From CAVWCQ01 sp963753545 (GTDB taxonomy: Bacteria; Chloroflexota; Anaerolineae; Aggregatilineales; Aggregatilineaceae), in assembly GCA_963753545.1 (NCBI GenBank), contig CAVWCQ010000001.1, positions 1 through 64,000 of the forward strand: a DNA stretch of 64,000 nt, in the 5' to 3' direction. Shown piece after piece: positions 17,957 through 26,755 of the stretch (position 1 is the stretch's first letter; each line of letters opens with the position of its first letter). The position numbers and the translations under genes are program-made. Below the pieces are notes generated by a model. The model saw only the letters and a program-made list of their open reading frames with translations, was not told where the DNA came from and did no database searches.

Positions 17957-19699
17957 ATGCTGCAAGAACTGCGGATCAAAGACTTTGCCATCATTGACGA
18001 ACTTGCCCTGACTCTGTCTCATGGCTTTTTAGCCATGACGGGTGAAACGGGCGCGGGCAAATCCATCATCGTCGATGCCGTGAATCTGCTGCTGGGCGAG
18101 CGATCTGATACCACGATGGTTCGCAGCGGGTCGGATCGCGCCCTGGTGGAAGGGATTTTTCAGGTTCCCGCCCACCTTCAGGATCAGCTTCAGGCTCATC
18201 TGCAATCGGAAGGGCTGGAAGGCGAAACGCCGGATGAACTGCTGTTGATGCGAGAGGTGCGTGTGAATGGCCGCAGCCAATGCCGGGTGAATGGTGTGCA
18301 GTGCAGCCTGACTGTCTACCGTGAAATCGGCGGGATGCTGGTCGATATTCATGGGCAGGGCGAGCATCTCTCGCTGCTCAAGCCATCGCAGCACCTCTAT
18401 CTGTTGGATCGCTATGCCGGGTTGGAAAATGCACGCGTGTCGCTGCGCGCGGTTGTGCACCAACTGCACGGTATTCGCGAGGAGATCAAGAGTCTGCTCA
18501 CCGACGAAGCCGCTCTGGCCCGCCGGATGGACATGCTGCAATACCAGATTCAGGAAATTCAGGCGGCGGCGCTGCGTCCCGAAGAGGAAGAAGAACTGAA
18601 ACAGGAGCGCAACCGGCTGGTCAACGCGGAAAAGATATCGGAACTGGCGACAGAAGCGCTCTTTGCCCTGCTGGGTGAAGCGGGCGAAGCCTCAGCGGTG
18701 GATCTGCTGTCTCAGGTAGCACTGGCCCTTGGCAAACTGGCTAAACTGGACCCGGCGGCTGATGAACGTTACCAGGTGGCAGAAACGCTCAGCACCCAGG
18801 CAGAAGAATTATCTCGCGCCCTGCGGCAGTACCGCGACGAAATCGAGTTTGATCCGCGCCGCCTGGACGAGATCGAAGATCGCATCGAAGCGCTGACCCA
18901 ACTCAAGCGCAAGTATGGCGGCTCGATTGAGGCCGTTCTCACCTTTGCCGAGAAAGCGCAGATGGATCTGGACACGATCACCCACAGTGAAGAACGGCTG
19001 GCTGAACTGCGCGAAGAGGAAGAAAAACTGCTGCGGCACATTGGTGAAATGGCGGGCAAGCTGAGCCAGGAGCGGCAGTCAGCGGCAAAACGGCTGACAG
19101 AAGCCATTGTGAAGGAGCTGGCCGATCTGCGCATGCAAGATGCCCGCTTTGAAGTCCAGATCGCGCACCACGCCGATCCCGAAGGCTGCTATGTCGATGA
19201 TCAGCGGCTGGCTTTCAACAGCAGCGGGATCGATCAGCTTGAATTTTACATGGCGGCGAACATTGGTGAACCCATCCGCCCCCTGGCAAAAGTCGCGTCA
19301 GGTGGTGAGGTGGCGCGTATTATGCTTGGCCTGAAGACGGTGCTGTCTTATGCCGACCAGATCCCAACGCTCATCTTTGACGAGATCGACCAGGGCCTCG
19401 GCGGGCGGATGGGATCGGTAGTCGGGCAAAAGCTGTGGGAACTGTCGATGAACCATCAGGTATTGGTCGTGACGCATCTGGCCCAGTTGGCCGGGTTTGC
19501 CGACGCCCATTATAAAGTCAGCAAGCATGTTCTCAACAAACGCACGGTGACTCGCGCTGAATTCCTGAACGATCAGGGCCGCGTCGAAGAACTGGCGGAT
19601 ATGTTGGGTGCGGAGACCAACAGCGCCCGCCAGAGCGCTTATGATATCCTGATGCTGGCCCGCCGCACCAAAGAGGGCCGCCGCTTAGAAACGGCCTGA
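17957..19699 (+). CDS. recN: DNA repair protein RecN
   Basis: RecN is an SMC-like ATPase that holds DNA ends together during double-strand break repair. Walker A (GETGAGKSIIVDAVNLLLG) is near residue 35. A long coiled coil runs from about 160 to 360 (ERNRLVNAEKISELA, DEIEDRIEALTQLKRKYG). The ABC signature region (LAKVASGGEVARIMLGLKT) is near 440 and Walker B (PTLIFDEIDQGLGG) near 475. The H-loop (VVTHLAQLAGFAD) follows. About 580 residues is normal. ATG at 17957 gives the family start MLQELRIKDFAIIDEL; a GTG 15 bases earlier is open. It is the last gene before a terminator and is predicted to be SOS-controlled from 16287. Confidence 0.95.
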   Translation: MLQELRIKDFAIIDELALTLSHGFLAMTGETGAGKSIIVDAVNLLLGERSDTTMVRSGSDRALVEGIFQVPAHLQDQLQAHLQSEGLEGETPDELLLMREVRVNGRSQCRVNGVQCSLTVYREIGGMLVDIHGQGEHLSLLKPSQHLYLLDRYAGLENARVSLRAVVHQLHGIREEIKSLLTDEAALARRMDMLQYQIQEIQAAALRPEEEEELKQERNRLVNAEKISELATEALFALLGEAGEASAVDLLSQVALALGKLAKLDPAADERYQVAETLSTQAEELSRALRQYRDEIEFDPRRLDEIEDRIEALTQLKRKYGGSIEAVLTFAEKAQMDLDTITHSEERLAELREEEEKLLRHIGEMAGKLSQERQSAAKRLTEAIVKELADLRMQDARFEVQIAHHADPEGCYVDDQRLAFNSSGIDQLEFYMAANIGEPIRPLAKVASGGEVARIMLGLKTVLSYADQIPTLIFDEIDQGLGGRMGSVVGQKLWELSMNHQVLVVTHLAQLAGFADAHYKVSKHVLNKRTVTRAEFLNDQGRVEELADMLGAETNSARQSAYDILMLARRTKEGRRLETA

Positions 19700-19727
19700 A
19701 TCATTTAACGTGAATACTTGGCATAGT

Positions 19728-19760
19728 AGCGCTAGATAATCATCTGTCTGGCGCTTTTTT
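19728..19760 (+). terminator. recN terminator
   Basis: A 9-bp stem (AGCGCTAGA/TCTGGCGCT, one G-T pair) closes a 10-base loop and runs into six T's, 28 bases after the recN stop. Confidence 0.85.
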
Positions 19761-19775
19761 ATTCCTTCAGGAATA

Positions 19776-21440
19776 ATGGAGGATTGGATTAACCGCCCAT
19801 TTTGTAAGATTAGAGTAGCCATGCAGAATGACGTACATTTACGCCGACCTCGAGTTATCAAAGTTAGTCTTGTATCGCTGCTAATATTTCTTGTTATCAC
19901 TATCCCTGCTGAATTTTTGTTGAGGTCGATCAGTCCTCATGCCACTCCATACGACGTAAGTCTAGCCAACCCGCTGTTAAATACTCGATATGCTCCAGTT
20001 ATTGAAAAGTTGACTGAATTTAAAGAGCTCATATCGCATGAATTTGTCGATTGCATTCTGGTTGGCAGTTCATTGGCCGAGTATATTGATCCAGACCTGG
20101 TTGCAGAACAGTACTATATTCAAACCGGAAAAGTGATCCACTGTTATAACTTCGCCCTGTTAGATGCATCAGCCTCTACGACTGCAAAACTGGTATCCCT
20201 GTTGGAAGAAGATTACGACGGTTTAAAACTGGTGGTGTGGGGCATCCAGGCGCACAGCTTTTTTTCGGATCCTGATTCCAACGAGAACCTTTTTTCTGAG
20301 TCAGACTGGGTTCGCTATTACTTGGGGACATTTAATTTGGCCGGTTGGTTTCATGACCAATCCTATCTGTACCGCTTTCTCGATACCTATATGCCCCTGC
20401 TGCTCTTCCCTAATTCGCTTAATGAGGTGAATCCTCCTGGAAAAACAGAGCGTAACAGAAATACGCTGAAGGGGCCGGAAATTCATGGATACCATCCGCT
20501 TTTGGCTTACAAGGACTCGGCACCACTTTTGCAGCCTACTGAACAGGATGTTGTGCACTATCTCCCATCGTTAGATATACCCTCTGCTGAGGATTGGAAG
20601 GCAATTGACCAGTTAAATAAGCTGGCGAAACAAAAAGGATTTCAATTGATCTTAGTCAACATACCAACGAATGATCCTGATGGGGCGTCGAAACCATTTA
20701 TGAATTGGGTGAAAGAGTATGCCCGTAACGCTGGTGTGCTCTATCTGTCAACTGAAAACGTGCAGATGTCCAGTTCAACATTCTCTGATACGGTCATTTC
20801 GACCAGGCACAGATTTGTTCATAATCATTTTCATATCAGCGGAACTCTTGTTTTTAGTCAATGGTTGGGAAAGCAATTAGGACAAGCAGAAGTCGCGGGT
20901 GCATTTGAACAAGTCAATAATCCCATCTGGACTCCCGGAATAGAAACCCTTGAGATGCCTTACCAGGACACGCGGGGTTTGACAGCGACAGATTATCAAC
21001 GTTATCTGGATTATGCCAGCCAATTCAATTTAATTCCTTCGGATGCCCTCATTTATAATCCAAGCCCAGAGCCATTGGAACCACTCGTTTTACAAACGAG
21101 TCTTGGTCTTTTATTGGAATGGCAAACGGATGTATCCCCCCAGCAAGAGCAGAATGATTTTGAACTTATTACTCTGTTTGAACGGATGAGGTATCGAGAC
21201 GATCTCGATCTTACCCCATCGCAGCTCACTCAGTTCGATAGCTGGTATACCTTCCCTGATCCGGCAATTCTCCACGCCGCCGGAATCGAGTATATCTTGT
21301 GCCGACAAGAACCCGGCATAGGGGCACCGGAACATTGTCCGGCCTCCATCCGTGGCAATCCTGCCTACAAAATGATGGGGCAGTGGAACTATGAGCCGAT
21401 GCTTGAGCAATATACTCTCTATACAATTTACCAGGGGTAA
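19776..21440 (+). CDS. Membrane-anchored SGNH/DltD-AlgJ-like protein, partner of MBOAT
   Basis: I do not recognise a named family with certainty. A membrane helix lies at about residues 28-46 (VSLVSLLIFLVITIPAEFLL); the rest should be extracytoplasmic. The segment DCILVGSSLAEYIDPDLVAE resembles the nucleophile block of SGNH-like proteins such as DltD, AlgJ and AlgX, which work with MBOAT acyltransferases. A later RFVHNHFHISGTLVFSQWLG resembles the matching C-terminal His block. The last 150 residues look like an extra domain. The stop is 6 bases before the MBOAT start, so the two are an operon, supporting transfer of an acyl group to a surface glycan. ATG at 19776 lies very close to the recN terminator; ATG at 19821 would also keep the helix. 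Composition is more AT-rich than the neighbours. Confidence 0.6.
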   Translation: MEDWINRPFCKIRVAMQNDVHLRRPRVIKVSLVSLLIFLVITIPAEFLLRSISPHATPYDVSLANPLLNTRYAPVIEKLTEFKELISHEFVDCILVGSSLAEYIDPDLVAEQYYIQTGKVIHCYNFALLDASASTTAKLVSLLEEDYDGLKLVVWGIQAHSFFSDPDSNENLFSESDWVRYYLGTFNLAGWFHDQSYLYRFLDTYMPLLLFPNSLNEVNPPGKTERNRNTLKGPEIHGYHPLLAYKDSAPLLQPTEQDVVHYLPSLDIPSAEDWKAIDQLNKLAKQKGFQLILVNIPTNDPDGASKPFMNWVKEYARNAGVLYLSTENVQMSSSTFSDTVISTRHRFVHNHFHISGTLVFSQWLGKQLGQAEVAGAFEQVNNPIWTPGIETLEMPYQDTRGLTATDYQRYLDYASQFNLIPSDALIYNPSPEPLEPLVLQTSLGLLLEWQTDVSPQQEQNDFELITLFERMRYRDDLDLTPSQLTQFDSWYTFPDPAILHAAGIEYILCRQEPGIGAPEHCPASIRGNPAYKMMGQWNYEPMLEQYTLYTIYQG

Positions 21441-21446
21441 TAAACA

Positions 21447-22889
21447 ATGGGCATCACCTCTTTTTCGTTTGCCGTGTTTACCCTTGCCGTTCTGTTTGCT
21501 TATTATTTGTTACCGACTCACCGACAGCAGAACAGGCTTCTCCTGGTTGCATCCTATCTGTTTCTTGCTTCGTGGGACGTTCGATGTGCGGTTATTTTTG
21601 GAATGCTGTCGGTTGTCAACTTTGTTTCTATACAGAGACTTGCCCAGGTTGGGGCACGCCGTGAACGTTGGCTTTACGGGGCTATCGTGGTCAATGTCGC
21701 AGCACTGCTTTATCTGAAATATGCCAACTTTTTTATCGTACAGGCATCATCTCGTCTCCAAACAATCGGTTTCGGTTCCAACTTTGATAGTTTACAGATC
21801 GTGCTTCCCATTGGACTGTCTTTCTTCGTCCTACAAGCCATATCCTACCTGATTGATGTTGCAAAGGGAACCGTTCAGCCTACCAATAGCTTCATCCAAT
21901 TTGCGCTCTATATGAGTTATTTTCCACGAGTTGTTTCAGGTCCAGTTGAGCGAGCGCGTGATTTTTTCCCTCAGATTTAAAAGAGGCGGGCTGCTGCTCA
22001 AATCGATATCCATCGAGCGCTAACACTGCTGCTGCAAGGCATGCTTCGTAAGATCGCGATTGCCGACTTGTTGTTTTTGTCTATACCGCGAGATGTATTC
22101 CGTCAACCAGGAAACTATTCTTCGCCCGAACTGGCGTTGTGGTTGCTCACCTATGCCTTTGCACTATATAACGATTTTGCTGGCTATAGCAGCATTGCGC
22201 GCAGCATCAGTATTTTTTTTGGCCTTCATTTAGTGGAGAACTTCAACGCTCCATACCGCGCCCGGAGCTTTACAGAGTTCTGGCAGCGTTGGCATATCTC
22301 TTTTTCAAGCTGGCTGCGGGATTATATTTTTTTGCCGCTTACACGCATTTTGCTGCGCAAAAGAGGCAAACCGGATTTTAAATTCAGCCTTATTGTGCCT
22401 CCACTCGTAACGATGCTGGTTAGCGCCATGTGGCACGATCTTAGTTTGAATATGCTGTTGTGGGGAGCACTCCATGGTATTTATCTGGTAGGTGAACGGC
22501 TGTGGGTTCAGAGCAGACCTGCGCGACGAGTCGATAGTGTGCCCGTAATTCAACAATTTGCGTCAGTTTTGTTTGTTTTTGCGTTGGTGCTGTTGGCCTG
22601 GGTTCCCTTCCGTATGACATTTTCTGTCGCAATAGACTACTGGGCTAACCTTCTTTCTCCTATGAAATGGTTGAATAGTAGTGGGCTGCCTTTTCATCCA
22701 ATTATTGTCCTACTCATCATTTTCTCGTGTCTACTTGACTTTCAGCAAAGTCGTTCACACGACATCGCCCTGCAGCACCGCTCGGCCCTTCTCCAAGCGC
22801 TTGCTATCAATGCAGCAATTTTTGTCATCATTATGGCAGTTTTTGCGCAGGCACATGCAGCGCCCCCATTTATATATCAAGGATTTTAG
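21447..22889 (+). pseudogene. MBOAT family O-acyltransferase with an in-frame TAA at 21978
   Basis: The protein is of the AlgI/DltB type: polytopic, with EYLK-like topology, the block FPRVVSGPVERARDFFPQI, then SFTEFWQRWHISFSSWLRDY and MWHDLSLNMLLWGALHGIYL, which contains the MBOAT catalytic His. These enzymes move acyl groups across the membrane to sugars in alginate, teichoic acid or other glycans. The frame is interrupted by one TAA at 21978-21980, directly after PQI, and continues in the same frame with KRRAAAQIDIHRALTLLLQG. No indel is needed. A single C-to-T change of CAA (Gln) would produce it. The total of 480 codons is a normal family length. All key motifs remain, so either the gene died recently, the base is an error, or the stop is read through. 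Confidence 0.85.
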
Positions 22890-22955
22890 GTAGCATATAT
22901 CAGTTGAATATTTTTCTGTTACACTCTTAAACGAGATAGTTAAAGGGTTAGGGAT

Positions 22956-24026
22956 ATGGCTGAGATGATATCGTTACAGGAACGGTTGGATCGGATGTCC
23001 GCGCCGGGCGAACTCTATGAGGTCGTTGACGCGGAAGAAAAGAAAATTCGCTGTTACGCCTGCGGGCATCGCTGCTTGATCAAAGAGGGCCGCCGCGGGA
23101 TCTGCAAGGTGCGTTACAACCGGGATGGGGTGCTGTATGTTCCCCAAAATTACGTAGGCGCATTGCAGGTCGATCCCATCGAGAAGAAACCTTTTTTCCA
23201 TGTGACACCCGGCGCTCAGGTGCTCAGTTTTGGCATGCTGGGCTGCGACTTCCGGTGCGGCTACTGCCAGAACTGGGAAATCTCGCAAACGCTGCGCGAC
23301 GAAGACGCGGGCCGCGACTATATGCCCGTCACATCGGATGAACTGGTCTCGATGGGACGGACGCGGCACGCCCGCGCTATTGCCAGCACGTACAACGAGC
23401 CGCTGATCACGTCTGAATGGGCTGTCGAAGTCTTTAAGAAGGCCAAACAAGCCGGGATGCTGACGCTGTACATCTCCAACGGCAACGGCACGCCCGAAGT
23501 GGTGGATTATCTCAAGCCCTGGCTGGACGCCTATAAGATCGATCTCAAAAGTATGAACGATAAGCATTATCGCCAGGAGATGGGCGGCGTGCTGCAAAAT
23601 GTGCTGGATACGATCAAGCGAGTTCATGAGGCGGGAATCTGGTTGGAAGTACTGACGCTCGTTGTGCCGGGATTTAATGACAGCAGCGCGGAATTGTGGG
23701 ATGCCGCGAGTTATATTCGCAGCGTATCTCCGGAAATTCCCTGGCATATCACGGCCTTCCATCCCGATTACAAGATGATCGATCCGCCGCCAACCACCAC
23801 CGAAACTCTGATCCGCGCCGCCGAAATTGGTTCGGAGGCGGGCCTGAAGTATGTCTATGCAGGGAATCTGCCAGGCCGCGTCGCTGAATGGGAAGATACG
23901 CGCTGTCCAAACTGCCAGGCCACGCTCATCCGGCGCTATGGTTTTTTCATTCAGGAGAACAAAATCGCTCACACAGAGGGGGCCTGCCCGCACTGTGGAA
24001 CTAAAATTCCCGGCATCTGGTCGTAG
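22956..24026 (+). CDS. amrS: AmmeMemoRadiSam system radical SAM enzyme AmrS
   Basis: The 356-residue protein has the AmrS order. A Cys-rich N-terminal block (CYACGHRCLIKEGRRGICKV) comes first. The radical SAM motif CDFRCGYC (Cys-x3-Cys-x2-Cys) is near residue 97. ASTYNEPLITSEWAVEVF and HITAFHPDYKM follow in the barrel. A C-terminal zinc-ribbon-like part has CPNCQ and CPHCG. The family is named for its co-occurrence with AMMECR1 and Memo proteins; its substrate is not known. Neither partner is in this window. The start at 22956 has TTAGGG just upstream. Confidence 0.88.
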   Translation: MAEMISLQERLDRMSAPGELYEVVDAEEKKIRCYACGHRCLIKEGRRGICKVRYNRDGVLYVPQNYVGALQVDPIEKKPFFHVTPGAQVLSFGMLGCDFRCGYCQNWEISQTLRDEDAGRDYMPVTSDELVSMGRTRHARAIASTYNEPLITSEWAVEVFKKAKQAGMLTLYISNGNGTPEVVDYLKPWLDAYKIDLKSMNDKHYRQEMGGVLQNVLDTIKRVHEAGIWLEVLTLVVPGFNDSSAELWDAASYIRSVSPEIPWHITAFHPDYKMIDPPPTTTETLIRAAEIGSEAGLKYVYAGNLPGRVAEWEDTRCPNCQATLIRRYGFFIQENKIAHTEGACPHCGTKIPGIWS

Positions 24027-24061
24027 GGTTTCAATGGGGTGGCAAAGAGGGTGCAGCTTCG

Positions 24062-24385
24062 ATGACCGAACAACGGATCATACCGCGCTATAAATTGATG
24101 CTGTTTTACGATCTCACGACCAGTGACGTCGAAGTTTACTATGATTTTGTGATGTCAGAACTGGTTCCATCGCTGCGCGATAGAGGGCTGCACATGGCGA
24201 TGGTCTACCACACCCTGTGGGGATCCTGCCCGATCCGTCAGGTTGAGTTTGTATCTGAGGATCTGGCGACTATCCAGGGGTTGCTTGACAGCGACCTCTG
24301 GCGTTCGCTGGAAGTGAAGCTACTCGAACATGCCACCAATTACCATCGTAAGGTTGTTCGCTTTCGCCCTGGCTTTCAATTCTGA
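24062..24385 (+). CDS. Conserved small alpha-beta protein of unknown function
   Basis: The 107-residue protein has no membrane helix or signal peptide. It starts RYKLMLFYDLTTSDVEVYYD and carries further strands (FVSEDLATIQGLL, NYHRKVVRFRPGFQF), giving a beta-alpha-beta pattern like dimeric ferredoxin-fold barrels. I do not recognise a family. It begins 36 bases after amrS on the same strand and may be co-transcribed. Its last 10 bases overlap the convergent PIG-L gene, so both stop codons lie inside the other gene's end. Confidence 0.6.
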   Translation: MTEQRIIPRYKLMLFYDLTTSDVEVYYDFVMSELVPSLRDRGLHMAMVYHTLWGSCPIRQVEFVSEDLATIQGLLDSDLWRSLEVKLLEHATNYHRKVVRFRPGFQF

Positions 24386-25314
24386 GCAGATTGGGAACCG
24401 GGGTTTAGTTCGCTCACGTCAACGGGCCAGAAGCGCTCCTCATCGTTCACAAATCGTTCCAGGTAAGACTGGTCGGACATGATCAGCCAGATCTGCGACT
24501 GGTAGAACAGCAGCGCCTCCAACTTTTTTGCTGCCTGTTCGTCGGTAGGCGAAACGATCACCGGCGCAGGACAGGGCAGCCCTTCAGGGCAATTAAGACT
24601 GTCTGCATGAAGGACATAATTCGTGAGACTGCCGCTGTAGCCCGTTTCCAGAACAGCATCCCGCACAAACCAGAAGGCCGCTGCATGATCGAGATGATTT
24701 TCGTAGCCGCTGGACACATAAATCTCGTCCGGCTGAAAATCCTGGATCATTCCGACCACATCCGACAGGGCTGCCGCCCGTGTATAGGGCGCTGGTTCGC
24801 CGTGCGTCCGTGTGTGATAGTCTGTCTGGGAGAAGCCATAGGTTTCTGTTTTTTTCGTGAACTGCTGCTGGTAGGGCGTTTCTCCTTCGGTCGCGTATAC
24901 CTTGTCCAGCCCTGAGTCGGGATATCCCAGAAAGATCACATCTTCGGGACGCAGGCCCAGTTTACCCGTCGCCTTCACAGCTTCGATCTGCCGGACGCGC
25001 GCCAGTTCAAGAAAATCGTCGGGCGTCAGAGTATCTTCCGGTTTGTCCAGAAGATCAGCCGCCAAATCAGGCCAGCCATCGCCATTGGTGAAGATCACCA
25101 CGCGCACCCGTTTTCCCTCCGCAAGAGCCTGCTGAATAATGAATGAGCAGCAGAATGTTTCATCGTCCGGGTGTGGCGCGAAGATCAATAGACCACCAAC
25201 CTGCTGCGGCTGTGGAGTAGCCGTTGGTTCGACAGAGGGAGACGATGCATTTGCCCAGCTCACGAACAGGAGCAGGGCCAGGGTCATTGGGGGCAGAATC
25301 TTGTAGCTGATCAC
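24376..25314 (-). CDS. Secreted PIG-L family deacetylase (LmbE-like)
   Basis: A signal peptide (ILPPMTLALLLFVSWANA) is followed by a short Pro/Thr linker and an LmbE fold. The zinc motif FAPHPDDETF is near residue 48 and the third ligand lies in SGYENHLDHAAAFWFVRDAV near 200. The family removes N-acetyl groups from sugars such as GlcNAc conjugates. Most members are cytoplasmic; this one is predicted to be exported, so a surface glycan or imported conjugate is more likely than mycothiol or bacillithiol synthesis. Length 312 is normal allowing for the leader. It lies downstream of kbl, separated by a terminator. Confidence 0.82.
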   Translation of the reverse strand: MISYKILPPMTLALLLFVSWANASSPSVEPTATPQPQQVGGLLIFAPHPDDETFCCSFIIQQALAEGKRVRVVIFTNGDGWPDLAADLLDKPEDTLTPDDFLELARVRQIEAVKATGKLGLRPEDVIFLGYPDSGLDKVYATEGETPYQQQFTKKTETYGFSQTDYHTRTHGEPAPYTRAAALSDVVGMIQDFQPDEIYVSSGYENHLDHAAAFWFVRDAVLETGYSGSLTNYVLHADSLNCPEGLPCPAPVIVSPTDEQAAKKLEALLFYQSQIWLIMSDQSYLERFVNDEERFWPVDVSELNPGSQSAQN

Positions 25315-25373
25315 GCGTTTCTTCCTTCGATGAGTATGGAGTGGAAAACGAAATTGACTGTAGCTCTACCCCT

Positions 25374-25412
25374 TTAAAAAAACAAAGACCTCCTGGGATC
25401 ATCGCCAGGAGG
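25374..25412 (-). terminator. kbl terminator
   Basis: On the minus strand an 8-bp stem (CCTCCTGG/CCAGGAGG) with an 8-base loop is followed by TCTTTGTTTTTTT, 50 bases after the kbl stop and before the PIG-L start. Confidence 0.75.
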
Positions 25413-25462
25413 AGCTTCTTCGCTTATTTGTCAGCTCTATCTTTGCGTTCTGTGTTCTTTGT

Positions 25463-26656
25463 TTACTGAATCACGCCCAGTTCGCGGCCCACTTTGGCAA
25501 AGAGGCTGAGCGCCAGTTCCAGGTCTTCGCGCGAATGAGTGGCACTGTTCATCACACGGATGCGCGCCTTGCCCTGCGCGACCGTTGGATAGCCGATTGG
25601 CATAGCGAACAGCCCTTCGTCAAACAGGCGGCGGCTGAACTGCTGGGCCAGCGGTGCTTCGCCCAACATGACCGGAACAATAGGCGTCTGTGTGTGGCCT
25701 GTATTAAAGCCCAGATCGTTCATCCCCTTCTTAAAGAAAGCGGCGTTGCTCCACAGGCGGTCCACCAGTTCCGTGCTCTCTTCCAGCAGATCCACCGCCG
25801 CGAGACAGGCTGCCACGTCGGGGGCAGTCATGGCGCTGCTGAACAGGAAGGGTCGCCCGCGCTGGCGCAGCCAATCCACGATCAGCTTTTTGCCCGCGAC
25901 AATGCCGCCGACGACGCCAAACGCCTTGCTCATCGTCCCGATCTCGACATCAACGCGCCCATGCAGTTCAAAGTGATCCACAATGCCGCGCCCGCCCCGG
26001 CCCAGAACGCCTTCGCCGTGCGCATCGTCCACCATCAGCAGGATGCCGTATTCTTCGGCAATGGCGCACAGTTCAGGCAGAGGCGCGATATCGCCGTCCA
26101 TGCTGAATACGCCATCGGAAATAATCAGGCGGCGGCCATATTCCGGGTTCGCGTCGATTTGTGCCCGCAGATCGTCGGGATCGGCGTGTTTGAAGCGAAT
26201 GATCTTGCCACCAGAGAGACGGCAGCCGTCGATGATGCTGGCATGATTCAATTCGTCGGAGAAAATCAGATCGCCCTTGCCGACCAATGCCGGGACGGTT
26301 GCCAGATTGGCCATAAAGCCGCTCTGGAAGGTGATCGCCGCTTCGACGCCCTTAAATGCAGCTAATCGATCTTCGAGCCGGATATGCAGATCGGTTGTTC
26401 CAGCGATGCTGCGCACGGCAGCGGGACCCACGCCATAATCATCCATCACGCTGCGGGCCGCTTCGACCAGCCGGGGATGGTTCGCCATGCCCAGGTAATT
26501 ATTAGAGGAAAAATTTAAGACGCGCTTGCCGTCCACCACCAACCATGCACCCTGCGGACTGCTCAGAGTGCGGATGTTGGTAAACAGTCCCTGCTCCTTG
26601 AGATGAGCCAGTTCTTCGGCAATCCACGCAATTTTTTGATCAGTCGTTTGTGCCAT
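25463..26656 (-). CDS. kbl: Glycine C-acetyltransferase (2-amino-3-ketobutyrate CoA ligase)
   Basis: A PLP-dependent alpha-oxoamine synthase of 397 residues. It is expected to cleave 2-amino-3-ketobutyrate with CoA to glycine and acetyl-CoA in threonine breakdown. Visible are FSSNNYLGMANHPRLVEAA near residue 50, SDELNHASIIDGCRLSG near 150, MVDDAHGEGVLG near 205 and the PLP lysine in GTMSKAFGVVGG near 240. The close relative 8-amino-7-oxononanoate synthase (BioF) has the same motifs. The N-terminus (LFTNIRTLSSPQGAWL) and the context without bio genes favour Kbl. No threonine dehydrogenase gene is nearby. The start at 26656 has AAGGAGC upstream. Confidence 0.82.
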   Translation of the reverse strand: MAQTTDQKIAWIAEELAHLKEQGLFTNIRTLSSPQGAWLVVDGKRVLNFSSNNYLGMANHPRLVEAARSVMDDYGVGPAAVRSIAGTTDLHIRLEDRLAAFKGVEAAITFQSGFMANLATVPALVGKGDLIFSDELNHASIIDGCRLSGGKIIRFKHADPDDLRAQIDANPEYGRRLIISDGVFSMDGDIAPLPELCAIAEEYGILLMVDDAHGEGVLGRGGRGIVDHFELHGRVDVEIGTMSKAFGVVGGIVAGKKLIVDWLRQRGRPFLFSSAMTAPDVAACLAAVDLLEESTELVDRLWSNAAFFKKGMNDLGFNTGHTQTPIVPVMLGEAPLAQQFSRRLFDEGLFAMPIGYPTVAQGKARIRVMNSATHSREDLELALSLFAKVGRELGVIQ

Positions 26657-26692
26657 CCAAAATGCTCCTTAAGCCTTCTGTCAAAAGTTTAG

Positions 26693-26714
26693 TACAATGA
26701 ACAAAACTATTGTA
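26693..26714. promoter_or_regulatory. Inverted repeat between divergent kbl and MBL genes
   Basis: TACAAT (26693-26698) and ATTGTA (26709-26714) are exact inverted copies separated by 10 bases, about 40 bases from each start codon. They could be divergent -10 elements or the half-sites of an operator; no convincing -35 partners are seen. Confidence 0.35.
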
Positions 26715-26755
26715 GCACAGCCAGCGGTGATCAGGCCGCGCCGAGGAGGAAACTC

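Noticed and set aside
17930..17960. A separate SOS box directly before recN (GCGAACACGTGAGG)
   Set aside because: Only the left half-site matches GAAC; the right half GTTC is missing. Control from the box at 16287 is more likely.
22974..23993. 339-codon open frame on the minus strand
   Set aside because: It lies fully antisense to amrS, which has clear family motifs. GC-rich codon use produces such shadows.
25535..26365. 276-codon open frame on the plus strand
   Set aside because: It is antisense to kbl and has no domain.
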